From: Micromussa lordhowensis
Taxonomy: Eukaryota; Cnidaria; Anthozoa; Scleractinia; Lobophylliidae
Reading direction: 5' to 3'
NCBI GenBank assembly: GCA_964020085.1
Contig: OZ026608.1
Coordinates: 19,208,944 to 19,272,943 of the forward strand
Length of the DNA: 64,000 nucleotides
Shown: one piece after another, positions 48,414-59,365 of the stretch
Layout of the letters: each line of letters opens with the position of its first letter
Position numbering within the stretch: the stretch's first letter is position 1
Notes under the pieces: model-generated
The model's input: only the letters and a program-made list of their open reading frames with translations
Told to the model about the DNA's origin: nothing
Database searches by the model: none
Translations under genes and position numbers: made by a program

Positions 48414-48598
48414 CCTGCGCCACCGTTGCTAAGGTAAACAAAACCCGTTGCTATGGGCCGCCATCTTGGATTGCGAAACGCATAAATTTGCATAATTTAT
48501 TCCATACAAACCCTCTTATTCCTACCTCATTAAGGGTTGTGACGTCACAAAATGCTGCCCTCTGATTGGCTAGGCCCCTATAAGCGTCCTTTACTACT
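48414..48598 (-). repeat. Polinton terminal inverted repeat, right (185 bp)
   Basis: Exact reverse complement by eye of 25826-26010. Confidence 0.95.
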
Positions 48599-48604
48599 CT
48601 TTAA
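48599..48604. other. Polinton target-site duplication, right (CTTTAA)
   Basis: Matches 25820-25825. Confidence 0.92.
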
Positions 48605-51600
48605 TTCACATTTCCTTATTACATGACAGAAAAAAAGATATTTATATGGCTGGCAGAAGGCAAGGTAACAATATACACCTCGGTTTTTTGATAGTTAAGC
48701 TGACGAATGTGCCGTTGTCATGGCAACATGAATAAATATAAACAGGTCTTTAAAATCGATTTTGTTTATTTGCAATTCTCCCAGAGCAGGTTATATTGCC
48801 ACTTGATGGGGTTACCGGTTTTCCTTCCTCCGCAAAAACTAACATCTCTAAATTCCAATTCGACCAGGATACAGGACCGACTTCCTCTCTAAATATTGTA
48901 ATATTTGTTTATTTTTTTTCCCTGCCTTGCCTAGGATCGAAACATGTTTCAGAAGCAAATTAGACTAGCGTGGTTCTCGGTGGTCTGCGTCGCAGTCTAA
49001 ACCGCCACTATATTTCAGCTGATTTTGTGTCACGTGTATCCAGTCCTCAGTTTGAATTTCTACGGTTGAGAGACTGGGGTCTAGTGTAATCATCGTAATG
49101 GCGGCCTAAATGTGAGTCGAAGAGCGTCGCTGGTTTATAAAGGTAAGAGAGTCATAAGAATTCCTTTTCCATGTCTATCTAAGTTAAACTACACGGCGTC
49201 ACTTCTTTTCATCCCATGGAATATAGAAATGAAGAGTCTGTGTTTTATAATGTAGAAATTTACCATAAACTGCCTCTGTTAGCCCTGAGCTTAATATACA
49301 ATTCAACCTCGTAAGTGTTTTTAGATGGGCTTGTAAGCGGAGGGATTTATACCCGAGTGGGCTTATTTCAAAACAAACTACGGCTGTGTTGCTTGAAATA
49401 GGTTTCAGCTACTAGTTGCAGAATACCCGACCACTTCATTTTTCCGTGTCGGTGTGTTTTGAAGAACGAGGTATATAACAATAGTTGCTATTCTTATTCA
49501 ATGAAATGCAAGCTTAAAGGGAACTTATGTCCGGGGGAGGGGAAGGGTTATAACTGGATGAATTTTTTTGGTTTACAAGTAGATGGGCCTTTAACCTGGG
49601 GGGAGGGGTTATAAGTGGCAATTTGCGGTATACCATAGATGGTTCTTCTTGCTTGACGTAGACCCTACAGTGTAGGCCTCTTTATTTTCTATCATTGTTT
49701 TCCCATGATTCAAGGGATTAAAACTAGCAGTGATCATGAATTACAAAGGTAAGATGGTGTTAGGAATGAGTATTGAATTGTTGTAGTTAATATTAATTTT
49801 ATTTTATTTATGATAAAATGTCAACTGGTCAGTGTAAAATGAAGACTCTAGACTGCAGAGTACAGACCGGGGTTAACACGTAACAATTATTCACCGAAGG
49901 CAAAGTGTACATTTCCCGAGAGTAAGTTGAGGGGAATATTCACCAATATTCACAAGTCTGAGGTAAATAATTGTTTTAGTATAATTACTTAGGTAAGCAA
50001 AGGACTAACAGTTAATTTACACATGTAAAGTCTGGCTTATAAGTACAAGGATTCAATAAAAGCATTTTCTACACTCCAATTTATACATGCAGGATATTAG
50101 TGTAAACTACAATCGTAGCCTTACAATTGTAAACGTTGATAAAGAATTACAAAAGTGACAACTGCAACAACAAGCTTTAGTACGATGGTCTTAATGTCTT
50201 TTAAATACATTCATAAAATGTTGAATTGTGGCAGTTACTTTTGATTTCGTTTCATTGATAATATAATGTCAACTTGTTGGTGTAATATGCAGACTGCAGA
50301 CTACAGACAGACTATGGACTGCAGACTAGGAACCAGGGGTAAAATGCAGTGTTATTTCCATTATCGAGTGCTAACCATAAACAGGTGAAACAAGCCGTTA
50401 TTCAAGGTAATGAAAGTGAAAGTCTCGCACTCTGGATAGCCTGAATTGCAACACCATTACTCTGAATATTATGTACGTTAGCCTGAATAACTTTGGTTGG
50501 TCTGTTTACATTTAATGTTCAATAATGGAAATGGAATAATGCAAATAGTAATGTGAAGCAGTTTCAAAGTCTAGAATTGGCAGTCTCATTTCACCCTCAG
50601 CAGTCTGGAGTGTCCACAGTCTGCATGTTACATTGACTGAGATGAAAATGTAAAAGTGCTCCCACAAGTTTAAACCGAGTGCTTTGTGAGATTACAAGGC
50701 ACACAGCTTGTCATCATCAGCCAATTTTATGTACGTGCAGTTAAGGTGATTACAAAGCTGATGCTTTTTGAGAAAAAGTTGGCAAACCAAAACACTAGGG
50801 TTACAATCCATGATGTCATTACTGCGCACATGACCTAAGAGACCTAAGAGTAAGACCTGTTCGAAACCCATTTCTGAGAAAAAATTTCAGCTTTATTATA
50901 AAGCAAAATACAAAAAGGCCTTGATCATGCTTAGTTTTTGTAAAGCCCTCAAAGTATTGAAGAGAACACTAGAGAAGCTGGGAGAAATGCAGCTCTGTTG
51001 ATTGTGTTTATGTGACATTTCTGTCCTGCACTCGTCACTTCGTTGGTTGCTTTATAACAGACAAAATGATGGTAAAGCCGTTTTTTATTTGGAGGCTAAC
51101 ATATTTGACTAGTACCACCATTCAGTCAGTGTTTAAACAATAGTTTTAAGCAAAAAAGAAAACACTTGTCTCTGATTTAAGTAGTGTGTTCTGACAGAAA
51201 CAACTGTGAGTGGTTAACGGTTATCTACAGAATACAGGGTAATGAGAGCTATTCAAATAACTGGTCAAATTGTAGAACTAATTTCCATTGAAAGTGAATG
51301 TTGTTGTTATAATGTATTGTTTTCGTTAAAAATTTCCCATCAGTGATGTAACTTTATAGCAAATTTCATGTATAGAAAAAAATTCAGCTTTATTCTAAAG
51401 CAAAATACAAAAAGGCTTTGATCGCGCCTTTTTTTGCTAAAGCCCTCAAAGTATTGAAGAGAACACTGTTGATTGTGTTTTATGTGACATTTCTGTCCTG
51501 CACTTGTCACTTTGTTGCCTGCTTTATAACAAACAAAATGATGGTGAAGCCGTTTTTATTTGGAAACTAGCATATTCAACTAGTACCACCACTCAGTCAG

Positions 51601-51858
51601 TGTTCTTATATTTGGCGAAAAAATAAGCAAGAAAGCGGCGTTTTACCTTAGCTTGAAATTACTCATGCCCCTACCCCCACAGGAGAGCCCTGAGGCATAC
51701 TAACAGGGACTTTTACGTCCATGAAGGCTTACAATCAGAAAACGGCTAGGAACGCTCTGAAAACATGTAAATCGAATGAATTAAGTCGAGTATGCAATGG
51801 GCTACCTGTTAAATAACAACCTAATGTGATTTTTTTTCTCTTTCATCCATATTGACAG
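48605..51858. repeat. gene-poor repeat module, copy 3
   Basis: Resumes the ISL2EU 5' flank interrupted by the Polinton (ACCTCGGTTTTTTGATAGTTAAGC near 48680), then follows the unit 1/2 module with the donor AAAG|GTAAGAG after 49142. At 51366-51600 a stretch resembling 50870-51130 is duplicated locally. Ends in the TTGACAG acceptor before the zinc-finger exon. No gene seen. Confidence 0.55.
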
Positions 51859-51871
51859 GACAGTTGAAAAG

Positions 51872-53032
51872 ATGCCATATTCCTGCAAGCATTGCAACAA
51901 CTGCTTTAGCCGATCATCAGTTTGCAAGGAACATGAGCGAACTCACACAGGAGTTAAGCTGTTTACATGCAAGTATTGTAAAAAGTGCTTTAACCAGCCA
52001 TCAAATTGCAAGAAACATGAACGAACTCACACAGGAGAGAAGCCGTATACATGCAAGCATTGTAAAAAGTGCTTTAACCAGTCATCAGATTGCAAGAAAC
52101 ACGAACGAACTCACACAGGAGAGAAGCCGTATACATGCGAGTATTGTAATAAGGGCTTTAGCCAGTCATCAAATTGCAAGATACATGAACGAACTCACAC
52201 AGGAGAGAAGCCGTATACATGCAAGTATTGTAAAAAGTGCTTTAGCCTATCATCAGATTGCAAGAAACATGAACGAACTCACACAGGAGAGAAGCCGTAT
52301 ACATGCAAGTATTGTAAAAAGTGCTTTAGCCTATCATCATATTGCAAGATACATGAACGAACTCACACTGGAGAGAAGCCGTATACATGCAAGCATTGTA
52401 ATAAGGGCTTTAGCCAGTTATCACATTGCAAGATACATGAACGAACTCACACAGGAGTGAAGCCGTATACATGCAAGTTTTGTAATAAGGGCTTTACCGG
52501 CTCATCAAATTGCGAGATACATGAACGAATTCACACAGGAGAGAAGCCGTATACATGCAAGCATTGTAATAAGTGCTTTAGGCAGTCATCACATTACAAG
52601 ATACATGAACGAACTCACACAGAAATGAAACCATATTCATGCAAGCATTGTAAAAAGGGCTTTAGCCAGTCATCACATTGCAAGATACATGAACGAACTC
52701 ACACAGGAGAGAGGCCGTATACATGCAAGCATTGTAGTAAGTGCTTTAGGCAATTATCACATTGCAGGCGTCATGAACAAAAACACGCAAAAGACAGTTC
52801 GTTAAAACGCAAGCAGCATGCTCAGAACCTAAAACTTAGAATACATCTCCAGGAGCCAACAACAACTCATGCTAACAAAGTGTCTGGTATGTTGATGTCG
52901 TCGACTGAAGAAAATTTAAGCCAAGTTGAAAGCCTGACCTGTTGGATTTGTCAGAAAGAATTTAGTAGGGAGCCATGTCTCATCCAACATTACGATGATC
53001 ATATAAGATATAGCCAGACGACGCGTATGTAA
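51872..53032 (+). CDS. C2H2 zinc-finger protein, 11 tandem fingers (paralogue 3)
   Basis: 386 aa. Eleven tandem fingers plus the shared C-terminal degenerate finger. Fingers 1-2 match paralogue 2 (SRSSV, NQPSN, linker TGVKLFTC), and later fingers mix types. Cys replaces the core Leu in ten of eleven fingers; finger 9 has Tyr (SSHYKIH). The exon begins at 51859 behind the conserved acceptor. AATAAA at 53319-53324. Likely a nuclear DNA-binding protein, with a finger order different from its paralogues, so probably different targets. Confidence 0.85.
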   Translation: MPYSCKHCNNCFSRSSVCKEHERTHTGVKLFTCKYCKKCFNQPSNCKKHERTHTGEKPYTCKHCKKCFNQSSDCKKHERTHTGEKPYTCEYCNKGFSQSSNCKIHERTHTGEKPYTCKYCKKCFSLSSDCKKHERTHTGEKPYTCKYCKKCFSLSSYCKIHERTHTGEKPYTCKHCNKGFSQLSHCKIHERTHTGVKPYTCKFCNKGFTGSSNCEIHERIHTGEKPYTCKHCNKCFRQSSHYKIHERTHTEMKPYSCKHCKKGFSQSSHCKIHERTHTGERPYTCKHCSKCFRQLSHCRRHEQKHAKDSSLKRKQHAQNLKLRIHLQEPTTTHANKVSGMLMSSTEENLSQVESLTCWICQKEFSREPCLIQHYDDHIRYSQTTRM

Positions 53033-53568
53033 ACCTCGCCCTTTCCTTTTTTTTCGTTCTTGTTGATAAGAATGTTGGTTAGGGTAACCACGACGTAATT
53101 CTTTTTGTTAAAGTTGGTGTTTCAGGAATGTTGTTATTCCTTGAAGTAGTGAAATTTAGTTGTTCACGAACTTTGCAATTTTTCTGTAGGTTGAGGCGCG
53201 TAATTTCCAGAGAAGAGTTTTCGTATGTTTCCCTTTTCTGGTTGAAAACAATCGAATTTAAGTTCAAAGGTTCCATCTGTTACTCTGCTTGTACAAAATG
53301 TTTTTTTTTTTAAGTTATAATAAACTTAATGCACAAAGGTAGATTGAGCGGTTTTCGTTTTAATGTTTTAATGAAAAGTAATTGGTTTTGCATCAAGTAC
53401 CCTACACGATTGGCGCCAAACCAATCGTGGCCACTCGCAGACGTTTTCCCGCGCCTCGCGTCAGTTACATTTAAGGTGATTCCTCAGTATTTCATTGCGC
53501 ATCCCTACTGCGCACCATTTTCGCGCTACCAGCGTGCGCACATGAGTGCGTGCAGGTACTCAACCTAA
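53033..53568. repeat. 3' UTR and flank of zinc-finger gene 3
   Basis: Nearly identical to 9267-9802. Confidence 0.6.
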
Positions 53569-53879
53569 GGTTGTGTTCTATTAGGATCAACCGTTTCAAC
53601 CACAACCGGTTTGGGTTGATACTGTTGACGTTTCTCAATAGAACACTTTTCCAACCTTTTTCGGTTGAAACGCGGTAACTCCTGGGAAAAGTCCTTACAT
53701 GAGCGACAATCACGCGACATAATCACGCAAATGCTTTTTCAACCGTTTCAACCTGGTTCGAGGCCGGTTGAAAAAGTTGATCAACCACACCAACCGAAAA
53801 CGGTTTTTCCCAAATAGAACACGAAATATCCCAACCAACCCAACCAACCAGAAACGGTTGATCCCAATAGAACACGGCC
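53569..53879. mobile_element. Harbinger-type MITE, 311 bp (second copy)
   Basis: Same TIRs, length and TAA flanks as 9803-10113, at the homologous position, so it was inherited by duplication and not inserted twice. Confidence 0.8.
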
Positions 53880-53882
53880 TAA

Positions 53883-54712
53883 GAGATTTCCCTCAAGCTA
53901 AGCTCAACAGCGAAATAAATGCTCGTTTTCTCTTAAACGAGGATGGTGACCTATATTTTTATTGCATAATTTTAGTGTACAAATTATCCTTAAAAACTTA
54001 AGACAAAAATTGTTCGTGAGGAAAAAAAGATATAGCTAAAAAACTGCACAAAACCGTCACTCTGGGATGCGAATTATGACCTCGAAAACAACCCTTCGAT
54101 TAACGTCATGAGCCAATGCTCTATGCGCCCAGGAATTTCTACCTTTAAGGTATTGGTTTAATAACCTTTAAAGTGCAACAAACCCCCAAAGTTTTTTTCG
54201 TTTATATAAATCTCCTTTTTTTTCGGATCAACACTGCGAAAAAGTTGTCGTTGTAGTTATTTTGGTTAATTATCTACGAATTTTTATAGTCCGTATTCTT
54301 AGCCCTTTCCGCGGCTATGGCCGAGCAGTAGCGAAGAATGGGGCGAGTTGGCCTGTGACGTCATCGAAGGACTAACAATGTTTTGCTTCTAAGGAGAATG
54401 TATGTCAACATGCGACAGTGTGATTCAAAATCGTTGCAGAATTCAAGGAAGATGTGTTTTTGGAGGTATTCGCAGAACAGCATTCTTGGGAGAGAGCAAT
54501 CATCTTCATTCAATACCTATACACCTTATTCACTAATGGCCGCCAACCTGGGACGAACGCGCCGCCAAACATGAAATCGAGGCGTTTTGGAATAAAAATT
54601 TGTTTTCGTGCAAACTTTGGCCAATTAACTGGCCAACTTACCTTGAAATTATCGGTCATCTAAAAGCGATTTCTTTAATGCGACAGTTTCGTGACTGATA
54701 TTTTCATTGGGG
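53883..54712. other. flank and 5' leader of ISL2EU copy D
   Basis: Counterpart of 10117-10909 with a small insertion near 54500. No gene. Confidence 0.4.
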
Positions 54713-56335
54713 ATGAGTTCGAGTTCAAATGTTAATTGCTGTGTTCCTCTTTGCAACCAGAGAGGAACCGTAGACTCCAACGGAAAGAGAGTCGGCTTCT
54801 TCAATTTTTCGAAAGATCCAAACCTTCGAGCTCAATGGCTGCAGAAGATTCGAAGAGACGTTAGAACGAAATTCAAACTGACGGAAATTATAAAAGTTTG
54901 CTCACTGCATTTTCGTGAAAGCGAAATCAAAAAAGGCCTTGGATGAAAGAAGATGAGTGTCGACATCACCGTTGTTCCTTCGAAATTTGCATGGCGCACT
55001 TCAACGCGAAAGAGACCGCCGCCGTCTGCAATAGTATTTTTAGCGAAGAAGAGGAAGCGACGACTGGTAGAATCATTCACGGAAGAATTAGTCACGGTAA
55101 GCAGCGACATAACTTCCGAAGCGGACGATACAGTTTCCCTCAAAACAGCTGAAATCGTAAAAACCGAATCACAAGAGTTCATGCGAGTTGTTACGATCCC
55201 AGTTGTTACAAGCTCAAGAGGAAACTGCGCGGTTAGATGAGGAAGTATCAATTTCTAAAGAGAGACTAGGAAATCAGTGGGAAATGCAGAAGCCCAATTG
55301 AGAAATCCCCAGGCAGAAAGTCACGCATGATATAGATATGTATCTGTAGATATGTAGTAGATGTAGATATGTAGTAGATATGCATGTATAGATAATCTGT
55401 CTGGAGATGAATCTATTTCGTTTTACACTGGATTTCCAAACTTGCAGACATTCCAGGCCACGCTGGTGTACTTAAACCCAGGGACCGGACAAAACATCCG
55501 CTACTCGCGTTCGACCAACAAAAAGGTCCATGGACATCATTACGATGGGGACAATCAGAAAAACAAATCTGGGCGAAAGAGAACTCTGAAACCAGGAGAT
55601 GATTTTTTTTTAGTCATGTGCCGATTGCGGCAAGGGTTTAATGAGGCACATTTGGCATTTTTGTTTAGCATCTCTCAGCCAACAGTCAGCAGGATTTTTG
55701 TTTCCTGGATCAACTTTATGTATCTTCGTTTTGGCACTATAAATATTTGGCCCAACCGAGAGGAAGTTGATAAATCTATGCCTGAAGATTTCAAGTCTAA
55801 ATATCCCAAGACTGACACGAGTTATCCTTGACTGTACAGAGATAAAATGCCAAATGCCAAGCAGCCTGCTCTTGAACAGCAGATTATTCAGTTCCTACAA
55901 GAATCACACCACTCTGAAAGGACTTATTGGAATAGCCGCCTTTCAGGGGCAATAACTTTTATAAGTGAGCTTTACGCTGGAAGCATCTCGGACAGAGAGA
56001 TTGTTGAAAGGAGTGGCATCCTAGATTTACCGTTTAATGAGGCTGACGACGTAATGGCCGACAAAGGTTTCACAATCGAGGACCTACTCCCTCTTGGAGT
56101 CTCTTTGAATATTCCCCCATTTCTTGGGCAATCTCAGCAAATGCCAGCCAAAGATGTGGGTAAAACACAAGTCATTGCTTCCTTACGAATCCATGTAGAG
56201 AGAGCTATTAATAAAATTAAAAATTTTCACATTTGGGACAGAATAACACAGTTAACTTCTATTCCTCTAGTCAACCAAATATGGACGGTCTGTAGTTTCT
56301 TATGTAACGTTCAGGATCCCATTTTATCTGAATAA
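54713..56335 (+). pseudogene. ISL2EU-like THAP/DDE transposase (copy D, broken)
   Basis: The THAP domain starts at the ATG at 54713 (CCVPLC, FFNFSKD, VCSLHF) and stops at a TGA near 54944-54946. The charged linker is open at 54953-55240. The catalytic part begins at 55442, with CRLRQGFNEAHLAFLFSISQPTVSRIF intact. A 4-bp duplication near 55812 shifts the frame before the first Asp, and the indel shared by all copies splits the domain again near 55940. The second Asp (VMADKGF) and the Glu (HVERAINKIKNF) are readable to 56335. An AT-rich TATGTAGATATG repeat at 55335-55385 is private to this copy. Confidence 0.75.
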
Positions 56336-56694
56336 TAATCTAAGGACTCACGACATAATCAGAAACACTGGCTACTCGAAGTTAAAATTTTTCATCGTTT
56401 TTTTTAGTCTCTGAACAATCTTGTTGCAGTTACAAAAATATGACTAAATATCAGTTGTATCAGTTGCCCTTTTCTTATCTACAGTGAATAATTATTACTT
56501 CCTGTTCATTGTATAGGCTCGTGTTAAACAGATAAAGGTTTTGTTAGCATAACAACATCATTAGCAACAACATTATTTTCGTCAACTGACATATACGCCT
56601 GTGGTTTGATGGATGGGGGATGTATGCTCGTGAAACCCCAAGAAGAAACCTCCATCAAGCCCAATACATACATAAGTGTGCATAAGATTGGGGC

Positions 56695-57135
56695 TTACAA
56701 GGCTTCTACAATGTCAAAATCAATGAAATGTTCATAATAGTACAAAAGTAGCTTGCCTTCCAGTTCAATCCAAACGGTTCTGTGCAACCTGGATCGATTA
56801 CTTTTCTCGTCAGGCGTACAGGCCAGGGTTGGTTCTTTTTTGGACACAACAAGGCCACATTTATAAACGTCAACTGGCATTGATCCATTGTTCATATGCT
56901 TCATGTAGGCATGTATTGCTTCTGGCTCGTACTTAATCCCGTGGCTTGTATGCCTTGAAGTGAAAGCTTTGGGACGTACAAGAGTGTTAGCAAAATTTTG
57001 ATGGTTTCTTTGTGTGAGAAATTAAGTAAAAATTTGAAGCTGTAAACCGGAATCGACGTTCGGATCTCCACAGCTCACTACTGGCTTGATCTCTTGTGGC
57101 GCCCTCTGAAGCTTTCACAAACCGTATGCGCAAAG
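56695..57135 (-). pseudogene. YqaJ-like exonuclease, ISL2EU copy D (internal deletion)
   Basis: The C-terminal end and the N-terminal half are present, but the central nuclease core, including EVKCP and YYAQVQGQ, is deleted near 56766. N-terminal sequence upstream of 56904 is broken by a small deletion near 57015. Not functional. Confidence 0.7.
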
Positions 57136-57441
57136 GTGATATAACCAATTAAGGTGGCTGAACACAATTTTCGATACCTGTGTTTCATTCACCTTTTTCT
57201 CTAAAACCCTTAATCCTTTGGTCGCTAAAAATGGCAGAAAGCAAGGTAACCACATACACCTCGGTTTTTTAATAGTTAAGCTGACGAATGTGCCGTTGTC
57301 ATGCCAACATGAATAACTATAAACAAGTTTTTAAACTCGATTTTGTTGATTTGCAATTCTTCCAGAGCAGGTTATATTGCCACTTGATGGGGTTACCGGT
57401 TTTCCTTCCTCCACAAAAACTAACATCTCTAAACTCCAATT

Positions 57442-57494
57442 GCTGGTTTTCAGTGTCACGCTATTCAAAATAGACTAAACTAAAAAATCAAAAC

Positions 57495-57538
<44 letters not shown>

Positions 57539-57613
57539 CATATGCAAAGACCATCGCCAAGATTCAGATCACAGCAATTTTTCTCATGGAAGATATGCGA
57601 AGAAACGTTTTCC

Positions 57614-57647
<34 letters not shown>

Positions 57648-57842
57648 CTGGTGCCCATGTACATGGGCACCAACATGGCGGCCGGAAACCAGCAGAAACA
57701 TCTGTCACTGAGTTTTGCTACGAAAGAGTGAATTTATCTCTCGAATAACTCAAAAACGTAACAATAGTACTTTATTCTAATACAAGAACTGTTCAGATAG
57801 CAGAATTTCCCGAAATAAGTCACCTTTTAAACCAACATAACA

Positions 57843-57878
<36 letters not shown>

Positions 57879-58046
57879 GAAGCTTAGAAATTCAAGGGTA
57901 GTCTATCACTAAACCAAGAACCCATTCGGAGTGAAAATATGTATGAATATTAGTTTTTAGCTGCTCTCATACACCATGAAAGTAAAATTTCAGGGGGATC
58001 AATATTTCTGAAGTTTAAAATTTAGTGACGTCATGTGAAAAGCAGC
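57442..58046. mobile_element. 605-bp non-autonomous DNA transposon, TSD AATT
   Basis: Inserted into CCAATTCGACC, which is uninterrupted at the matching place in unit 1 (near 2476). Flanked by AATT on both sides (57438-57441, 58047-58050), with imperfect TIRs GCTGGTTTTCA / TGAAAAGCAGC. The interior holds the palindrome GGTGCCCATGTACATGGGCACC and no gene. Confidence 0.65.
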
Positions 58047-58050
58047 AATT

Positions 58051-58929
58051 CGACCAGGATAGAGGACCGACTTCCTCACTAAATATTGTAATATTTGTTT
58101 ATTTATTTTTTCCCTGCTTTCCCTGGGATCAGCAAATTAGGCCAGCGTGGTTCTCGGTAGACTGCGTCGAGGGGATTTTAGCTGATTTTGGGTCACATCT
58201 GTACCATTGCAGTTATGTCCTATGTAGCAGACATGTCCTCTGACGTAATGGGATATTCTGAGCCAATCATATCATGTGTTCTATCTGATAACACGCAACA
58301 TAAGACTGGTAACTAATCTCCGTGGCAGTTCGGTCTTCGAGTAAAACTGAGTTTTCGAGGGGTAGGGCACGGAGCAATATTTGACTTTGTATTTATGTTT
58401 TGACTCTCAACGGAAACATACAGCAGCTTTTGGCAAGAATTGCATTTACCTTACAAGATTTCTGTCGCAAATTGATCGCTTAGTATATTTTTAGTTTCAA
58501 ATTCATCATGAATGCTCGATGGAAAATTTCAAAACAGTGGTTGCTCTCTGGTTTGCGAACTGCGTGTTCCAGGCCAGCCACGTTTAAACTCCGCGCTTCG
58601 ATTATCCTCAAATCATTCAGATCGTTTAATGATATTACAAGGGCAAAACAAAATCTCTGAGAAGCAGCGTAACCAATTTTAGTTTCGGTGCTGTAAAACT
58701 ACCACTCAATCTGCGCAATATTTCTCTATTCCCAATCTTGTCACTCGCACGCCGGTTCGCGACTGAAAGCCTTCTTCTCATAACATGTTTGTTGAAGCTG
58801 ACTGAACCTTTTTGGCCCAAGCCTTCCTCGTGGATTTTTTGCATCGAACATTTATTACAGGAACTTTCTTGCTGATTATATTTTATGGCCGGAGTACTTT
58901 CTAACTGTTCCTAGTTAGCTTTGCTTTAT
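58051..58929. other. end of repeat unit and unassigned sequence
   Basis: Unit similarity ends near 58200. The rest is AT-rich; the ORF at 58635-58844 has no visible support. Confidence 0.35.
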
Positions 58930-58944
58930 AAAACAGCAGTAGTA

Positions 58945-59365
58945 TTCAAAACACCACATAGCGCTTTGTGGCCTTTTCAAAACACCACAAAGCGCTTTGT
59001 GGCTTATTCAAAACACCACAAAGCGCTTTGTGGCTTACTTAAAACGCCACAGAGCGCTTTGTGGCGTTTTATTTTGGGATTTAACTTTGAAAACTGGATG
59101 GCTCGTTCACTCGCAGATATCTCACAGCTATTTTCCGAATTAATTTGGTTTCTCCGATTTTTTACATCACAAAGCACTTTGTGGCCTATTCAAAACACCA
59201 CAAAGCGCTTTGTGGCCTATTCAAAACACCACAAAGCGCTTTGTGGCCTATTCAAAACACCACAAAGCGCTTTATGGCCTATTCAAAACACCACAAAGCG
59301 CTTTGTGGCCTATTCAAAACACCACAAAGCGCTTTATGGCCTATTTAAAACACCACAAAGCGCTA
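58945..59365. repeat. tandem array of 18-bp palindromes, 31-bp period
   Basis: About eleven copies of CCACAAAGCGCTTTGTGG, each followed by a 13-nt C(C/T)TATTCAAAACA-type spacer. They lie in two blocks (58945-59070 and 59165-59365) split by about 95 nt of other sequence. A few units vary (GCGCTTTATGG, GCACTTTG), and the last is half. The reading frames across it are simply translations of the repeat. Confidence 0.85.

Larger units (their letters stand above)
25826..48598. mobile_element. Maverick/Polinton (adintovirus-like) element, complete
   Basis: 22,773 bp between 185-bp inverted repeats that start AGTAGTAAAG, with a 6-bp duplication on each side. It carries the complete Polinton core set: protein-primed PolB, RVE integrase, A32-type ATPase, adenain-like protease, double-jelly-roll major capsid and penton-like minor capsid genes. 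Additional genes resemble adintovirus cargo (PLA2, basic core peptides, RING, zinc-finger and NLS-rich proteins). All core frames are open and the TIRs are identical by eye, which argues for recent insertion. Such elements are regarded as integrated double-stranded DNA viruses as well as self-synthesising transposons. Codon use and base composition look more GC-rich than the flanks. Confidence 0.95.

Noticed and set aside
25826..48598. unintegrated adenovirus-like genome or assembly contaminant
   Set aside because: A perfect 6-bp target duplication and continuation of the same host repeat on both sides show genuine integration.
58945..59365. CRISPR-like array
   Set aside because: Spacers are the same 13 nt each time and the context is animal DNA; it is a simple tandem repeat.
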